Source: Isoetes taiwanensis
Taxonomy: Eukaryota; Streptophyta; Lycopodiopsida; Isoetales; Isoetaceae
Length of the DNA: 64,000 nt
Direction: 5' to 3'
NCBI GenBank assembly: GCA_021234155.1
Contig: JAJEKV010000002.1
Span: 25,786,617 to 25,850,616, forward strand
Shown: in pieces, positions 38,671-50,820 of the stretch
How the letters are laid out: every line of letters starts with the position of its first letter
Position numbering within the stretch: position 1 is the first letter of the stretch
Program-made: the position numbers and the translations under genes
Notes under the pieces: generated by a model
Told to the model about the DNA's origin: nothing
Databases searched by the model: none
Seen by the model: the letters and a program-made list of their open reading frames with translations, nothing else

Positions 38671-39240
38671 CTGATCCCAATATGGCAAATTCCAACATCA
38701 CCTTCATGTTTTTTGATGTCTAATTTGTTCATTATATCTACCATCACCTTTTCATATCCAACCAAATGTCTACTGTTTGTACTACAGTTCTAAATGTAGA
38801 AGACATGACTTCTTTTCATTACAACTTTGCAATAAATTATGTCTTTTGAATGAACATTCTAATTACTATTATATACAATTACTATACAATTATTTGTCTT
38901 TTATATTACTATACAATTTGATGTAAATCGATATTATTTCGTGGTCTGTTGCTTTTGCGCAAAAATCACATTATGAACACAATATCGTCGCTCTGACATA
39001 GCATGTTTACTGAAGTTTGGCAACGTGGGGCAATGTTACTAGTAAAGATTAAATTCTTTGCCAAGATGTACTCAACTCATGTATACCAACTTGTCATTAT
39101 CTCATGCAAGTCTTGATGGAATCTTGGGTTACCTGGAGGGCTAACTTGGCAGACCCATCAAACATAAGATGGAACCAATCAGGCCCTAATAAAACCTATA
39201 ATTGTTGATTAAATATTAGATCGCCTGCCTTAGGCTCAAC
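38671..39240. other. Non-coding stretch, nothing recognised
   Basis: Short AT-rich repeats (ATTACTATACAATT) near 38860-38920. No gene. Confidence 0.35.
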
Positions 39241-40801
39241 GTAGAAGTGTAGAGCAAGGCATTGGATTTTCTTGGAGGGATCTAGGGCAGTCCTTTATCA
39301 CGAAACCAATAATGATTAAGTATAATAATTGAGTATGCTACCGTGTCCGCGATGGTTGAACACTTGAGTAGACTAAAAATATTCAAGATTTCGATGGTAA
39401 GTATAGACTGTGATCTTATTGGGGGGGGGTCCTTAATATCTCCAATTCTCAAGAGAATAAACTATCGCCAAAAGTTCCTTGTCATAAATTGTATAATTGA
39501 TTTCTGCAACCTTGAAGTTTTGCGAATGATCAGACGTAGTTCATGGTCATCATCCTCCTATAACAGGATACTGCTAAAAGCAAAATGAGAAGCATTTGCT
39601 TCGATAATATATGGATGCGAAGGCTCTGCATGGATACAAACTGGTGCCTTGGTAAAAGCATGCTTCAAGGTAACAAATCCGATTGTCTGCTTCTAAACTC
39701 CATTTAAATGACACATCCTTTGACATGAGGCGTGTAAAGGGAAGGATAGTCTCTAAATAATCCTGAACAAAATGCCGATAGAAGTTGGCAAGTCCAAGAA
39801 AGCAGGAATATCTTGGACGTAAGAAGATGTTTGCAAATCTAAAACTATACTGACTTTGTGAAATCCATAAAGACTTTATGAGGAGTAATATGAGAATCTC
39901 TACAGTATCCTGATCAAACCGAAACTTCTCAGGATTGACATATAATCCATGCTCAGGAAGCTTCTAAAGGACTTGTTGAACATGCCTCTCATATTCTTCA
40001 AGAGTCTTAGAATAAATAAAAATATCATCTAGATAGATGATAATAAAAATATTCAAAAACTCTAGGAAGACATCAGTGGCCATATGTTGCAACACTATTG
40101 GAGCATTGATAAATCTAAAAAACATAGTTGTGTACTCAAAATGGCTTTATTGAGTACAAAACACCATCTTCCAATCATTACGCTCATGGATCTGGACAAG
40201 ATTGTAGGCACTACGAAGATCAATTTTCATAATATAATGCGCACATTGGAGCCGCTCCAATAACTCTGGGATCAAAAGGAAGCAGATATCGATTAGGCGC
40301 TATATTTTTATTGAGACCACAATAGTCAACAATTAGGAGCAGAAAGCTATCCTTTTTCTTAATGAAGAAAATTCGCGACCCAACAGAGGACTAAGAATCT
40401 CAAATGGAGCCAGTAGCTAGATTCTTCTTAATATAGTCCTGCAAAACCTCCAACTCAGTGGAGATAGACCATATATGGCGGCATTGTGTCAGACTGTGGA
40501 TCAATAAAATAATCATATGGGCAATGCTTTAGAAGCTTGCTAGCCTTGGCTTAGTCACAAGTTTAGAAAAGTCGCCATATTTATCTGGGATTATTGGAGC
40601 AGACTCCATCAGTGCAGAACTAGTCAATGGTGAACCTGGATTGCACATATTAACTGGGATCTTGCCTTCTAGATTTAATAAACACTTGAAGAATAGAATA
40701 CCAATAGGTCATGGACCTATTGACCTATAGGTCCATCAATTTCTCTGACCTATAGATGGCATGATTGGAATAAAAAAGTCTCCACAAATACAGGAACTTG
40801 G

Positions 40802-40844
<43 letters not shown>

Positions 40845-41260
40845 ACAGAGTTAGAAACAGAAATAGGATCATGAACAAAATCATATGCAGAAATTGGAAT
40901 AGCATCCCCAACATGGAAAAAACCGAGACATGAACTGAAGCAGAGACAAAAATAGGATCTAAACTTGGAGCAGAGAAGGAAATGAAACACAGACAAGAGT
41001 GGAATTAGAAAGCAACAATACTGCATGGATTGGAGTAGGTGTTGACTCAGAGGAAAGAACTGCAGATGTATCGAGACTATAGCTAGAACCAGTAAACATG
41101 AATGACTTAAAGTGCCAGTCATTTTGTGGGTTATGCAACCTGAGCCAGGGAGACCCCACATTACTAGAGCATGTGGGCTAGCAAGGAGATTAAAGAAAAT
41201 ATTACAAGAAGATCCTTCGAATGGAACCCAAAGAGGTGCAATACATTCTGTGTACTTACA
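39240..41260 (-). pseudogene. Decayed Ty3/Gypsy pol (protease, RT, RNase H)
   Basis: The minus strand reads, in order: protease C-terminus GSPWLRLHNPQNDWHFKSF (about 41160-41100); RT text KIDLRSAYNLVQIHE, NDWKMVFCTQ and FEYTTMFFRFINAP (40230-40100); the catalytic YLDDIFIYS (about 40040-40010); VNPEKFRFDQDT (39940-39900); GLANFYRHF (about 39790); RNase H fragments NYSIYDKELL (39495-39465) and NLEYFQSTQVFNH (39385-39345). Many stops and frame breaks. Order and motifs are those of Gypsy pol. Integrase, gag and LTRs were not found next to it. Confidence 0.9.
40804..40845. repeat. (GGAGCA)7 microsatellite
   Basis: Seven GGAGCA units between the protease and RT parts of the dead Gypsy pol. They generate a Cys-Ser run in a minus frame, which is an artefact. 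Confidence 0.9.
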
Positions 41261-42550
41261 ATAGACATTGAGCTCAATTTATGAACACCCATAAACAACA
41301 TATTTCGTGTTTTCTTTGAGCCACGTGATTTTTGCTATCATATGACACATGCACGGCAATGCCAAACACATATTTATTACGCTTTTTCTGGAGGGCGCCC
41401 ACACCGAATTTTGAGGCCTTGGTGCTTTTTCTTGCTTTATCCATTGTTTTCGCATACACTCTCCTCCCAGATCTCAGAGACACGGCCGAAGACAGTAACT
41501 GATTCCATTATACGAGCCTCCCTTGGGGATGCTTTGTCTCACGTGCTTGATAGTTGTGAGACATCGTGGGCAGTTCGAATCAATGACTCGCACGTGCATT
41601 TATCATTTTTACCCTGGCTAAGATGTTATCTATCGAAGAAGTGAAGATATCATGGGAGCATTTAAAAAGCGTACAACATTAGGTTGGTGATGTGTGCCAT
41701 ATGGAGATGCATACTTAGAATTCCACCATAAACTAAAGTACGCCAATGAACCAGGACAAAATTTTGTGTTTCGCATTTCAGTACCTATTATTGTCCAGTT
41801 GGATGCTGCCTAGTGGCGTGACGTTAAAACTACTATCTATTAGTTGATGTACTTAGCTACTTCTAAAAGTGGCATTTCCAGTGTAAGTTTTGGATCTGTC
41901 TTTCCAAATTTTGAGCTTAAGTTTTATTTTGGGTTTTGATTATTGTTTTCTCTACTGAACTACATAAACGCAAAGTTAATGTATTGATGGTACTGTAATT
42001 AGACAATTTCAATAATAAAATAATTACAAAAGCAAATAATGCCACGGTTCTATTGCTATCACAATAGTTCTGACATTCTTTGGAGGGGACGTCCTTCTTC
42101 ACATCTCCTATTTATACCCCTCCTTTCTCCTTTCCAGTCATCAATCATCGAAGCCTCTTTGCATTCTTTTCTTTTGAGCTCCACACTACTCTATTCTGTT
42201 CCTTCCAACGTCTTAGAATTCTCCCTACTGATTCATCTATTCCTTCTATATTCTGTTCCCTCGAGCGTCTTAGAATTCTCTCTATGGTTCATCTATTCCT
42301 CCTAGATTTGTTTAACGATTTCATTGTTAGTATTTGGGTGGCTGCTTTTGGCGGCTTTGTTTTCTTGCTGGCTGCGGTTCTGGTAATTCCATGGTTGTTG
42401 CACTGTTTAGTTTTGACGGGATTAATTGATTGTTTTGGCTATGATTGGTATTGCTTGGTTTTTTATTTAGTGATGATCTTCGTACCTAGCCTTGTTTCCA
42501 GATTTGCTTAATCCCTCGAGATCCTTGAGCCTTGAGTTCCAGTGCCTATA
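41261..42550. other. Non-coding stretch with a tandem duplication
   Basis: About 57 bp (CTATTCTGTTCC ... CTTAGAATTCTC ... TTCATCTATTCC) is duplicated at 42189-42303. A hydrophobic 143-residue frame at 42080-42511 spans the duplication and has no recognisable family. A minus frame at 41483-41274 (MSLRSGRRVYAKTMDKARKS) is likewise unsupported. Confidence 0.45.
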
Positions 42551-43504
42551 TTGGATTTTTACACAGTTGGGCCATGTTCTGCGTTGTCAACTCTTCTCCT
42601 AGCTCATTTTTGGCATGCCTCCTTTTGTCCATAGAGTTGTTGGCTATGCTATAACATTTTTGGCAGATCTTGCATGGCTCTGGCGCTCTCGTCTGAGAAG
42701 TGAAATGGCAAGGGTTTAGGCGACAGCAAGGGTGTAGGCAAATGGCGAGCATTTAGTCACTTCTAACTGGGTCTTCTATTGCATTTCAAATTTGCTCTAT
42801 ACAGATAATGACAGCGGTATATCAGGTGTATCTCCGTCAGAGGTAACTTGATTGTTTTCATTTTTTTGTGTGTCCATTGTAAATTATAGTTAGCCTGACA
42901 TGAGATGTCTTATGGTTGTCTGTATGGAGCTGGAATGTAGCTAGAGGTATCACGCTATTTTTCTTACAGACTAGATTCTATAGCTTCAGTTAATTTTGCA
43001 GGGATGATAGTGATGGAAGTCACATTTTTTCAAGCTGCATTGTTCGTATGCATTCCACTTTGTTTGCCTGGTTATCAGGCACATTTTTTGCTGGTCTTGA
43101 GATACTGGTTCTTGGTTTTAGCATCATGTCTACATCAAAACTTTGTTGGTCAGATTGTGGCTCAAGGACAAAAGCAGCGATAGGTTCTGTATGTACAGAA
43201 TTATTTTTCTGGACATATAAAATCCAAAAATATGTATTTTTAGGTAAAAAACGTATTTCGCGTTTTTTTCCCTCGCCCGCGAAATAGCCGTTTCACTTAC
43301 GCGAAACTGTTTTCGGGTAAGCGAATCAGAGGTTTCGGTTACGCGGAAAAAAAAAAATCCGAAATTTTTTTCGCGTTAAGTGAAATCAAACACTTTTGCG
43401 TAAGTGAAAATAGATATTTCGTTTACGCGAAAATTTAAAAAAATATACATATTTTTTAAATTTTTGCGTAAGCGAAACAATTTCGCTTTCGCGAAAAATT
43501 CAAA

Positions 43505-43542
<38 letters not shown>

Positions 43543-44218
43543 TTTTAATTTTAGCGTGGCGAAAATTTTATTTTTTATTTTAAAATTTCGCCAAACTTCT
43601 GTGAAAAATTTCCGACACCGAAATTTTTTTTTGCTGTACTTTTGACGTATTATACTTCAAATTTGCGCCGCATCATTCGAATAATACGTATTGAGTATAA
43701 AACATATACAGTATTGAACCTATCCCTGGACAAAAGTTCAACTATGTTTTGCAGTTCTTCCACAAAATAACTTTAACAATTTTTTAGGGCTGTAGGTTTC
43801 TTGTTATGCTTCCCATAGTCATTAGCGCTTAAGCGGCAGAGCGGCGATGCTATCATCCACCGTCAGTCATCTCTGACGTGTCCAAGAGACACAATAAGTA
43901 ACGGGTCGCTTCATGCATTTGTCCAATGCATATATTTGAGTATATATTGTAATCTTTTTGTTACACCATTCAATACAAAACCCAACTACATATTTCCACC
44001 ATATCTTGTTGTGCACTCTGTATTCACATGGTATCAGACGTCGGGTATGGCGCGTCAGAGCAAGGCCCAACGCCGTGAAGAGATAAAGTGCAAGCTTGCC
44101 ATACTTCGAGTGAAAGAGCGCATTCAAAAGCGGCGCCGTTCTTATATTCGGCGCCCCAAATTCCCTTGTTGTTGCTGCCAACGGAGAAGATCAAGCGTCT
44201 TTGAGTGCCTCTCCTTTT
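42551..44218 (+). mobile_element. Tandem unit 1: X block, hairpins, LTR end, leader
   Basis: First of three direct copies. Parts: X block (42551 to about 43200, beginning ACACAGTTGGGCCATG); hairpin block (43200-43600) with a (TTA)n tract; Y part with CATTCGAATAATACG and GAGTATAAAAC (TATA-like); the Copia LTR end (about 43818-44028, ending CTGTATTCACA); primer site TGGTATCAGA (44029); and a leader with a basic ORF (ATG at 44047). The next copy starts at 44219. No gag-pol is present. Confidence 0.75.
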
Positions 44219-45215
44219 TTACGGTTGGGCCATGTTACCGTTGTCGACTCTTCTCCTAGCTCGTTTTTGGCATGCCTCCTTTTGTCCATAGAGTTGTTGG
44301 CTATGCTATAACATTTTTGGCAGATCTTGCATGGCTCTGGCTCTCTCGTCTGCGAAGTGAAATGGCAAGGGTTTAGGCGACAGCAAGGGTGTAGGCAAAT
44401 GGCGAGGGTTTAGTCGCTTCTGACTGGGTCTTCTATTGCATTTCAGATTTGCTCTATTCAGATAATAATGACAATATATCGGGTGTATCTCCGCCGAGGT
44501 AACTTGATGGATTTCATTTGTTTTCATTTTTTTGTGTGTCCATTGTAAATTATACTTAGCCTGACATGAGATGTCTTATAGTTGTCTGTATGGAGCTGGA
44601 ATGTAGCTAGAGGTATCACGCTATTTTTCTTACAGACTAGATTCTATAGCTTCAGTTAATTTTGGAGGGATGATAGTGGTGGAAGTCACATTTTTTCAAG
44701 CTGCATTGTTCGTATGCATTCCATCTTGTTTGCCTGGATATCAGGCACATTTTTTGCTGGTGTTGAGATACTGGTTCTTGGTTTTAGCATCATGTCTACA
44801 TCAAAACTTTGTTGGCCAGATTGTGGCTCAAGGACAAAAGCAGCGATAGGTTCTGTATGTACAGAATTATTTTTCTGGACGTATAAAATCCAAAAATACG
44901 TATTTTTAGGTAAAAAAACGTATTTCCCATTTTTTTCCTCGCCGGCGAAATAGCCGCTTTTTAAACTACGGCTTGTTTTCGAATTTCTAAAAAGCGGTTT
45001 CCTATTCTGTAAAAAAAAAAAATCCGAAATGTTTTTTAGTAGTTTAAATCAAACACTTTTGCGTAAGTGAAAACAGATATTTCGTTTACGCAAAAATTTA
45101 AAAAAATATACATATTTTTTGAATTTTTGCGTAAGCGAAACAATTTCGCTTTCGCGAAAAATTCAATTTATTATTATTATTATTATTGTTATTGTTATTG
45201 TTATTGTTATTGTTA
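44219..45215 (+). mobile_element. Tandem unit 2, left part (X block and hairpins)
   Basis: A close copy of 42551-43520, ending in (TTA)n(TTATTG)n microsatellite at 45168-45215, where the Helitron-like insert begins. The unit resumes at 55043 with the same microsatellite. Part of the hairpin block differs from unit 1 (CTTTTTAAACTACGG in place of a CGTAAGCG arm). Confidence 0.75.
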
Positions 45216-45399
45216 TTAGCAGGGTTGCCTAACCCCCCCTGCACAAAAGGCTGCAATTCTAGCTATGCCACGTGTCATGCCACATCAGCTATTTTTCATC
45301 TCGACCATTAGATTTCTTAATTTTGTATCGGACGGCCACGAAAATTAGAAAGTCCTTGAAAATCAGTTCCTTTCTTCTCTGCGCCTGGGTCGTTAGGGT

Positions 45400-45795
45400 A
45401 TGGCGGATCAGACTCCCTCTTGTGTTTATTTTCTGCAGGCACAGGTGCAGCATTCGGCAGGTGCAGCTAAACTATGTTCTGCTTCTTCAACATCACCTTT
45501 GGCGGCAACAATCAGCTTCCTGACTCTCAGCACTCCCATTCGGCCCAGAGACATTGGAAATAGACTGCTCAATGTCATACTGATTATAAAGGCATTGCCA
45601 CCTTCATCCCCTAGGGCAGATGGATATGGCTATTCTTGGATAGGGCAGAAGGAAGAATATGGCAAGGAACGGCTTCAGAGCACCCAGTTGAATCATAGGC
45701 AGGGCTTAGCAGTTGCATTCTATAAGCGAGACAAGCTGGTCTACGAGGGAAAATATGGCATAAGAACAGGAAATGAAATAGCCCTTTCGTCATGA
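45400..45795 (+). CDS. Unidentified ORF in Helitron-like element A
   Basis: A 131-codon frame beginning MADQTPSCVYFLQAQ and ending GQKEEYGKERLQSTQLNHRQ ... GNEIALSS. Its second half is hydrophilic and non-repetitive, and an acceptor-like TTTTCTGCAG lies at about 45430, so part may be a captured exon. I do not recognise the protein. Could be chance. Confidence 0.25.
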   Translation: MADQTPSCVYFLQAQVQHSAGAAKLCSASSTSPLAATISFLTLSTPIRPRDIGNRLLNVILIIKALPPSSPRADGYGYSWIGQKEEYGKERLQSTQLNHRQGLAVAFYKRDKLVYEGKYGIRTGNEIALSS

Positions 45796-46132
45796 AGGCA
45801 CTCAAATCGGCTGACAAAGGCTCCAAACAATTTACAATCCAAGAGACTCTGTCCTCTTTAGGGTGTCAATTTTTTTTTTCTGTAGGTCTGTGAATAGAGA
45901 TGGCGATCCAGGCTGAGGGTATTTTGTGGCAGCGAAATGACTATGGCAGATTCGAACATTATCAGAGTTAGAAGGTCTGCTTTTTGTGCAGGGATTTGAA
46001 ACACAGATCTTAGACATGGGTTGGATATTCCATCAGATAAAGCATGGCTAAATATAATGTTGTAACCTGTCTTGGCAGATGCAAGAGCACAGAAGTTACG
46101 TCCATCTCTTTACTATTTTTTTTTCATAACAC

Positions 46133-46240
46133 AGGAGCAAGCGAGTCCAAAATTGAGCAAACATCAGGTTTTCTTCGTACTGGTGCTTCTATTTTTAGAT
46201 TTGTTAAAGCAGCATTGGAAAATGTTAACGATCTCTAACA
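46133..46240 (+). pseudogene. Exon-like captured fragment
   Basis: After an acceptor-like TTTCATAACACAG, the frame reads GASESKIEQTSGFLRTGASI, then FRFVKAALENVNDL and a stop. It looks like a terminal exon of a host gene carried by the element. Family not recognised. Confidence 0.3.
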
Positions 46241-48433
46241 GAAAAGATAATGCATTGCATGATCATTTTAAAGAAGTCGGAAAAATTCTGATTGTTGAGA
46301 ACAACTAATTCCCGTTTCATTGGTTTCCTGCCTGACTATACACAATATCTTCTTGGGTGTTACTCACCTCGCAGCAGCAGAGCAGAGAGGGAAAGGCTAC
46401 GGAACATTTGCAGGTACAGTTTGCTGTGTTAGAAAAGCAGTATTTTGCATAATCAATGTGTTGATACTGGATCCATCAAACTAGTTGGAAGTAGCGCAGA
46501 ATGTATCACAAGTGTAACCCTTAATCTGAACCAAAGTTGAAGAGACGAGGAGGCTACATTTGGAAGTCATGCAAATGGACACGAGCAAGGTTGTGTGGAT
46601 AAAAGGGTGATTTGGTGGAAACTTGTCTTGCACCAAATTGGTAAGATTGTAATGCCTTATATGCTTCAAGCTGTATGAATTTTCAAGCATGCATTTACTG
46701 CAAAAATTAGCAGCAGCTGATTATGCCAATTATCCATGTCCCTAGGATTGAATGTCATGCGCACTGACAGAATGCTACAATTTTACGAGAATAGTGCAAA
46801 CTTATCCAAGCTATGGGACATTTAGCGGTGCAGTATATATGGTGATTTAAATGCATGCAGAACATCTTACGTGCAAAATCCAAGCTTACAGCAACTGAAC
46901 AACTTTGCACTTAAGAGGAAATCATTTCTTTCCTGCATTTATGAGACAAGCAGTGTCTATTTACCTCTGTTTTGCTCACATTAACATCCAATCAGGCAAC
47001 CAGCCTTGCAAGAATCCATAGTTGCAGATAGACATAAGCTAAAATGAGTAGTGACAATGGGAAACCACTTGATCCAATGTAAGGCGCCGTTGCTTTTTGT
47101 AACTTTTCATTATTCATTTTATTCTTAACTTGAACATGAACAACACGATAGATTTTTTCGTGCAAATATTCTTTATCTTAAATTGCTCCGACTTCTTTGT
47201 CTTATTAGATTTCTTTATCTTCCACTTGTGGCATTCATTGTTGGAATTTTTCCGTTTTTTATCTTTCTTTTTGCCAATGACAAATATGACATCTTGGATT
47301 CCTATGATTTTGAATCATGCGCAGCATGTATACACAAAACAATTTTCCCTGGAAGGAGTAGTATCCATATTATGTTTTATTTCTTTTATCAATTTGCAAG
47401 CATGTAGCTGGGTCAAGTTTCAGAATCTTAAGGTGCGGATTGTTGAATGTCCAAGTGGGACCATGTTACTATTCAGTCCATGCAGTTTTCTTTGTAGATC
47501 TCAAGCAGGTTTTTTTCTAGCACAGATAAAAGAATAGAGTGGCAGCTTATGGGCTACATTGTTTAGTCCTACATGTGCATTTTCTAGCAAACTTACATGG
47601 GCACTCAAATTTTTTGTTGCTAATAAGTGAGTTGTTATTACTTTGTATTCATGGAATTTACAATCTCATGTGAACCTAAGAAGCACATGGCCCCACGTCC
47701 AACAATAATACCCAAGTAATTATATAGAGTATCCCTCTATGGCCTATAGCTATAGTACAATAACGACTATTAGAATGACAATCATTAAGTCGAGCGACAA
47801 TTGAGCGACAATTGCCTTTCATTGGTCTACAACTTTATAACAAGCAACGGCAATAAGTTATAACATGTCTCAATTATTGTTTCCTGATTTGGCTCTTCAT
47901 TGCATCGCTCTCTTTATGTTATGGAATCTCCCACATCAAGGGCCAACATATTTTATTACTTAAAAACTCTTGCATGAATCCATGGTGCAAGAAACCACCG
48001 TGCTATTTATTAGAAAATTCTTTGGCGGGGGACCGGCCCGGCGACCATGCCTCAGACATTCACCACCCGGTCTGTTTTTTTTGCCGCATGCGACAAAGAA
48101 CAGGCGGATAAAATCAAAGCCACAAGCTCTCGCCAAATTGAAAGCCACCGCCTCCAGGCTTTCAAGCATTCGAGGGTCTGAGCCGCATGCCAAATCCAAA
48201 GGAATCTCGACCAAATTCAAATCCGGGAATCGAAAGGCTAGAAGTCCTGCTTGGAATTCGAACCTACACTTGAATCACCCTTCTTCGCACTTAAATCCCC
48301 ACCTACCGCCCGGCCTATGGTCGTCATCAAAAAAATTTCATACGAAAATAGAATGAGTTAAGCCAGGTTACCTTCTAATAGGCCGGGCATAATAAGAAAA
48401 TAGTGTCCGTGAGTTTGTCTGTGAGTATTCCAC

Positions 48434-48640
48434 ATGCGCCACATGTCGCTCGTGAGGAGGGCGTTCACGCCTGGGCAACTGTACGTGATGATCTCGCGAA
48501 TAAATGTCGATCGTGTCGCCAATCATGACAGCGGACTTCCAGCCGAAGAAAACGCTGCTAATGTAGCTGCTTCAGAACCTGTAGTAATCCCCACTTCGCC
48601 ATACGAGGATGAACCATACATTTCCAAAACGCCACCGTGA
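48434..48640 (+). pseudogene. Helitron (Pif1-type) helicase C-terminal fragment
   Basis: The frame reads MRHMSLVRRAFTPGQLYVMI then SRINVDRVA, and ends at a stop after a Ser/Pro/Glu-rich tail. F-T-x-G-Q-L-Y-V-x-I-S-R is the conserved last helicase motif (VI) of Pif1-like helicases, as in Helitron RepHel proteins. The rest of the helicase and the Rep domain are missing. Upstream 47960-48360 is GC-richer with frames on both strands and no helicase text. This supports the Helitron reading of the surrounding element, although it could also be a captured PIF1 fragment. Confidence 0.6.
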
Positions 48641-48857
48641 TGCGATTCTTTCTATGAGTCTGAAAGTTCACAGCTCATTGCAATTTTTGTGGGACTTTAT
48701 CTTGCTTTGCTATAATTCAAATGCATGGAAGCATCGTTCCATAGGTGTTTCATCTATTTGGCATCTTCGAGGCATTTTATTCAGTCCTGTAAGTTTGCAT
48801 TTTTAGAACATTTCCACAATTTATATTCAGTCCTTACATTTACTTTCTTTATTTCAG

Positions 48858-49541
48858 GGTCCTATTTATAATATACGCAAGTTCAAAACAAGTTCCAATG
48901 GACCAACCATGGCAAGCCCGACGCCTATATTGGTTCCTGGTGGTTCAACAACTTCTAATACCACAATGGTTGGTTATCCAGTCTTCCCTAATGTTCACAT
49001 GGGGAATACTTTCTCATATGCTCATGGCGAACCTCTTACTATTTCAAGAATAGATCTTTGGAAACATTAGCAAAATGGACAAGCAAATAAATCTTTGGTT
49101 ATGAATCTCAAAGTAATGGGATGCCAAAGGTTCACCTACCCGTGGTAGATTGCATCTGATCATCCCTTTGCATATGAGTAGCACCTTTGTGCCCCCAATT
49201 TGAAGTGGCGTAATGTCCCTCAGGATTTCGGCCGGGAAGGCGGATGGGTTTGGCAACCTACATCTACAAGTGCTTCAACTTCATCAACATGGAATTGCCA
49301 ATACGCATCGCCTCACAGCACAGAAAATGTGATTCTAGCAATGCCTGCATTTCAAGGTTTTGCCTTTTCTGCAAACCACTCAAGGGATGAACCATCTACA
49401 CGTAGTGGTGGTGGGGGATCTAGTAATGATTCAGGATCTTCGAATGGTGTTGAATCTATTGTAGACCTTCAGCCTGGAATGATGCTTAGTTTGGGTGGCC
49501 CAGGTCAAGCTGCATATGCAATCGCCAGCCACAAGAGCTGA
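48858..49541 (+). pseudogene. Captured gene fragment, Gly/Ser-rich C-terminus
   Basis: An upstream frame reads MASPTPILVPGGSTTSNTTM and VGYPVFPNVHMGNTFSYAHG. After stops, an open frame (49200-49541) reads QDFGREGGWVWQPTSTSAST, MPAFQGFAFSANHSRDEPS, SGGGGSSNDSGSSNG and IVDLQPGMMLSLGGPGQAAY, ending in a stop. Non-repetitive protein-like text over about 680 bp indicates a former gene end. Family not recognised. Confidence 0.4.
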
Positions 49542-49964
49542 TTCATATTCTGCACTTAGCATATCATGATTCTATTTTGAGCATTCTATATTTAGTCACA
49601 GGGTGACATGTACATAGAACTAATAATCGAGAGGACTCGGGATTCTTTAACCTGCCCTCGTTTTTGTTCCTCATAACATGCTTAGAATGTGGGTAAGATA
49701 TCCTTTTAAATGTGCCTGCAATCCTTTATTCTCCAAATTGGAGTCATATCGAGAAGAGTTATGAATTTTAGATGTATCGACCACCCAAATTGAACACCAC
49801 TTTAAATTCAACAGCTGCTAATGATTTGCCCTGCAATTAGATTTGATGAGCCCCGAGGAGTTCATGAGAAATAGACTCTAAATCATAACATGTACTTTTC
49901 TCAAGAATTTTCTAAAAGAGTTTTGTCCTCTTGTTCATAGAATAATTCTACATCGATCATGTGT

Positions 49965-50237
49965 GATCTAACTAGAGCAACGTTTGCTTGGATGTTTTGT
50001 TGTCCTAATGGAGGTAACACAAACGTCATTCAAGGAATATGCATGATCTAACTAGAGCAACGTTTGCTTGGATGTTTTGTTGTCCTAATGGAGGTAACAC
50101 AAAAGTCATTCAAGGAACATGCATGCTAAAATATCATGAAAATATGGGATGTTCCTTGCAGAATATTAGCGTTCCATTGGACTAGGCTTGCCATTGTAGG
50201 TATTAGCGTTCCATTGGACTAGGCTTGCCATTGTAGG
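49965..50237. repeat. Two tandem duplications near element A's 3' end
   Basis: An 80-bp unit (GATCTAACTAGAGCAACGTT ...) occurs at 49965 and 50045 with two or three changes. A 37-bp unit (TATTAGCGTTCCATTGGACT ...) occurs at 50164 and 50201, identical. Confidence 0.9.
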
Positions 50238-50321
50238 TCTCAGCTGATATCGGTGAACATACTAGCACACATTAATATTTTATAATTTTTTGCCTTTGCC
50301 TCAACCCTGCCCTTCTGCTAG

Positions 50322-50820
50322 TTGGAGAGTTCTTTATAAGATTGTGAATATATATTTCTATTTTCAAATGGAAATGGTTTGTTTTGTTGTATCGCACATA
50401 TACTATACTACGTTGGCATTCCATATGCCTTGACTTTACGATTATACTAATTTTGTCCATAGGTTTATGGGCTCAGGTTTTTTGCCAGGACTTATATTTT
50501 GAGAATCTAAGAGCATCCCCAGAGCTGAGTGATGAGCACATCTAAGCAACACAGTGCCTCCACGATGAGCACGTCTGCCCATCCCAGTGGCTCCGCGATG
50601 AGCACCTCAGAGCATCCCAGTGGCTCCGCGATGAGCACCTCCGAGCATCCCAGTAACTCCACTTCGTCGAGCAATCAATCTTCAATGCTATCTATTGACG
50701 AGCTCTCAATGTCAAGGTGTCGATCTCTCTCTTTCTCCTCACCTCTTTCTTGATAACTTAGGCTAGTCACTATAAATACATAATATTTTCGGTCCAATGG
50801 TTCAAAAGCCACGCTATTGA
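50322..50820. other. Spacer between Helitron-like elements A and B
   Basis: 499 bp lying after A's CTAG end and before B's TTAGC start. It holds a 33-bp tandem repeat (CCAGTGGCTCCGCGATGAGC ...) at about 50530-50665, four diverged copies, that opens a Ser-rich frame (MSTSEHPSGSA repeats, 50529-50753). Under the bypass model this is host DNA that once flanked both elements. Confidence 0.6.

Larger units (their letters stand above)
45216..50321 (+). mobile_element. Helitron-like element A
   Basis: 5' end TTAGCAGGGTTGCCTAACC (45216), 3' end CAACCCTGCCCTTCTGCTAG (50302-50321) followed by T. The interior carries exon-like pieces and a Pif1-type helicase C-terminal fragment, all plus strand. The subterminal 150 bp match elements at 50821 and 32232 (CTAGCTATGCCACGTG phrase). 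Confidence 0.65.

Noticed and set aside
40736-41161. 141-residue minus frame with a Cys-Ser repeat
   Set aside because: It comes from the (GGAGCA)7 tract; another frame of the same DNA reads Gypsy protease text.
42080-42511. Hydrophobic 143-residue frame, possible membrane protein
   Set aside because: It spans a tandem duplication, and its hydrophobicity follows a T-rich strand; no homology recognised.
47960-48356. Overlapping GC-rich frames on both strands, plus a GGTTCGAATTCC word
   Set aside because: I considered a captured exon or tRNA-like gene, but no acceptor stem, A box or splice borders could be made out and the protein text is unfamiliar.
50529-50753. 74-residue Ser-rich repeat protein
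   Set aside because: It is the product of a 33-bp tandem repeat in the spacer between two Helitron-like elements; no sign of a real gene start or family.
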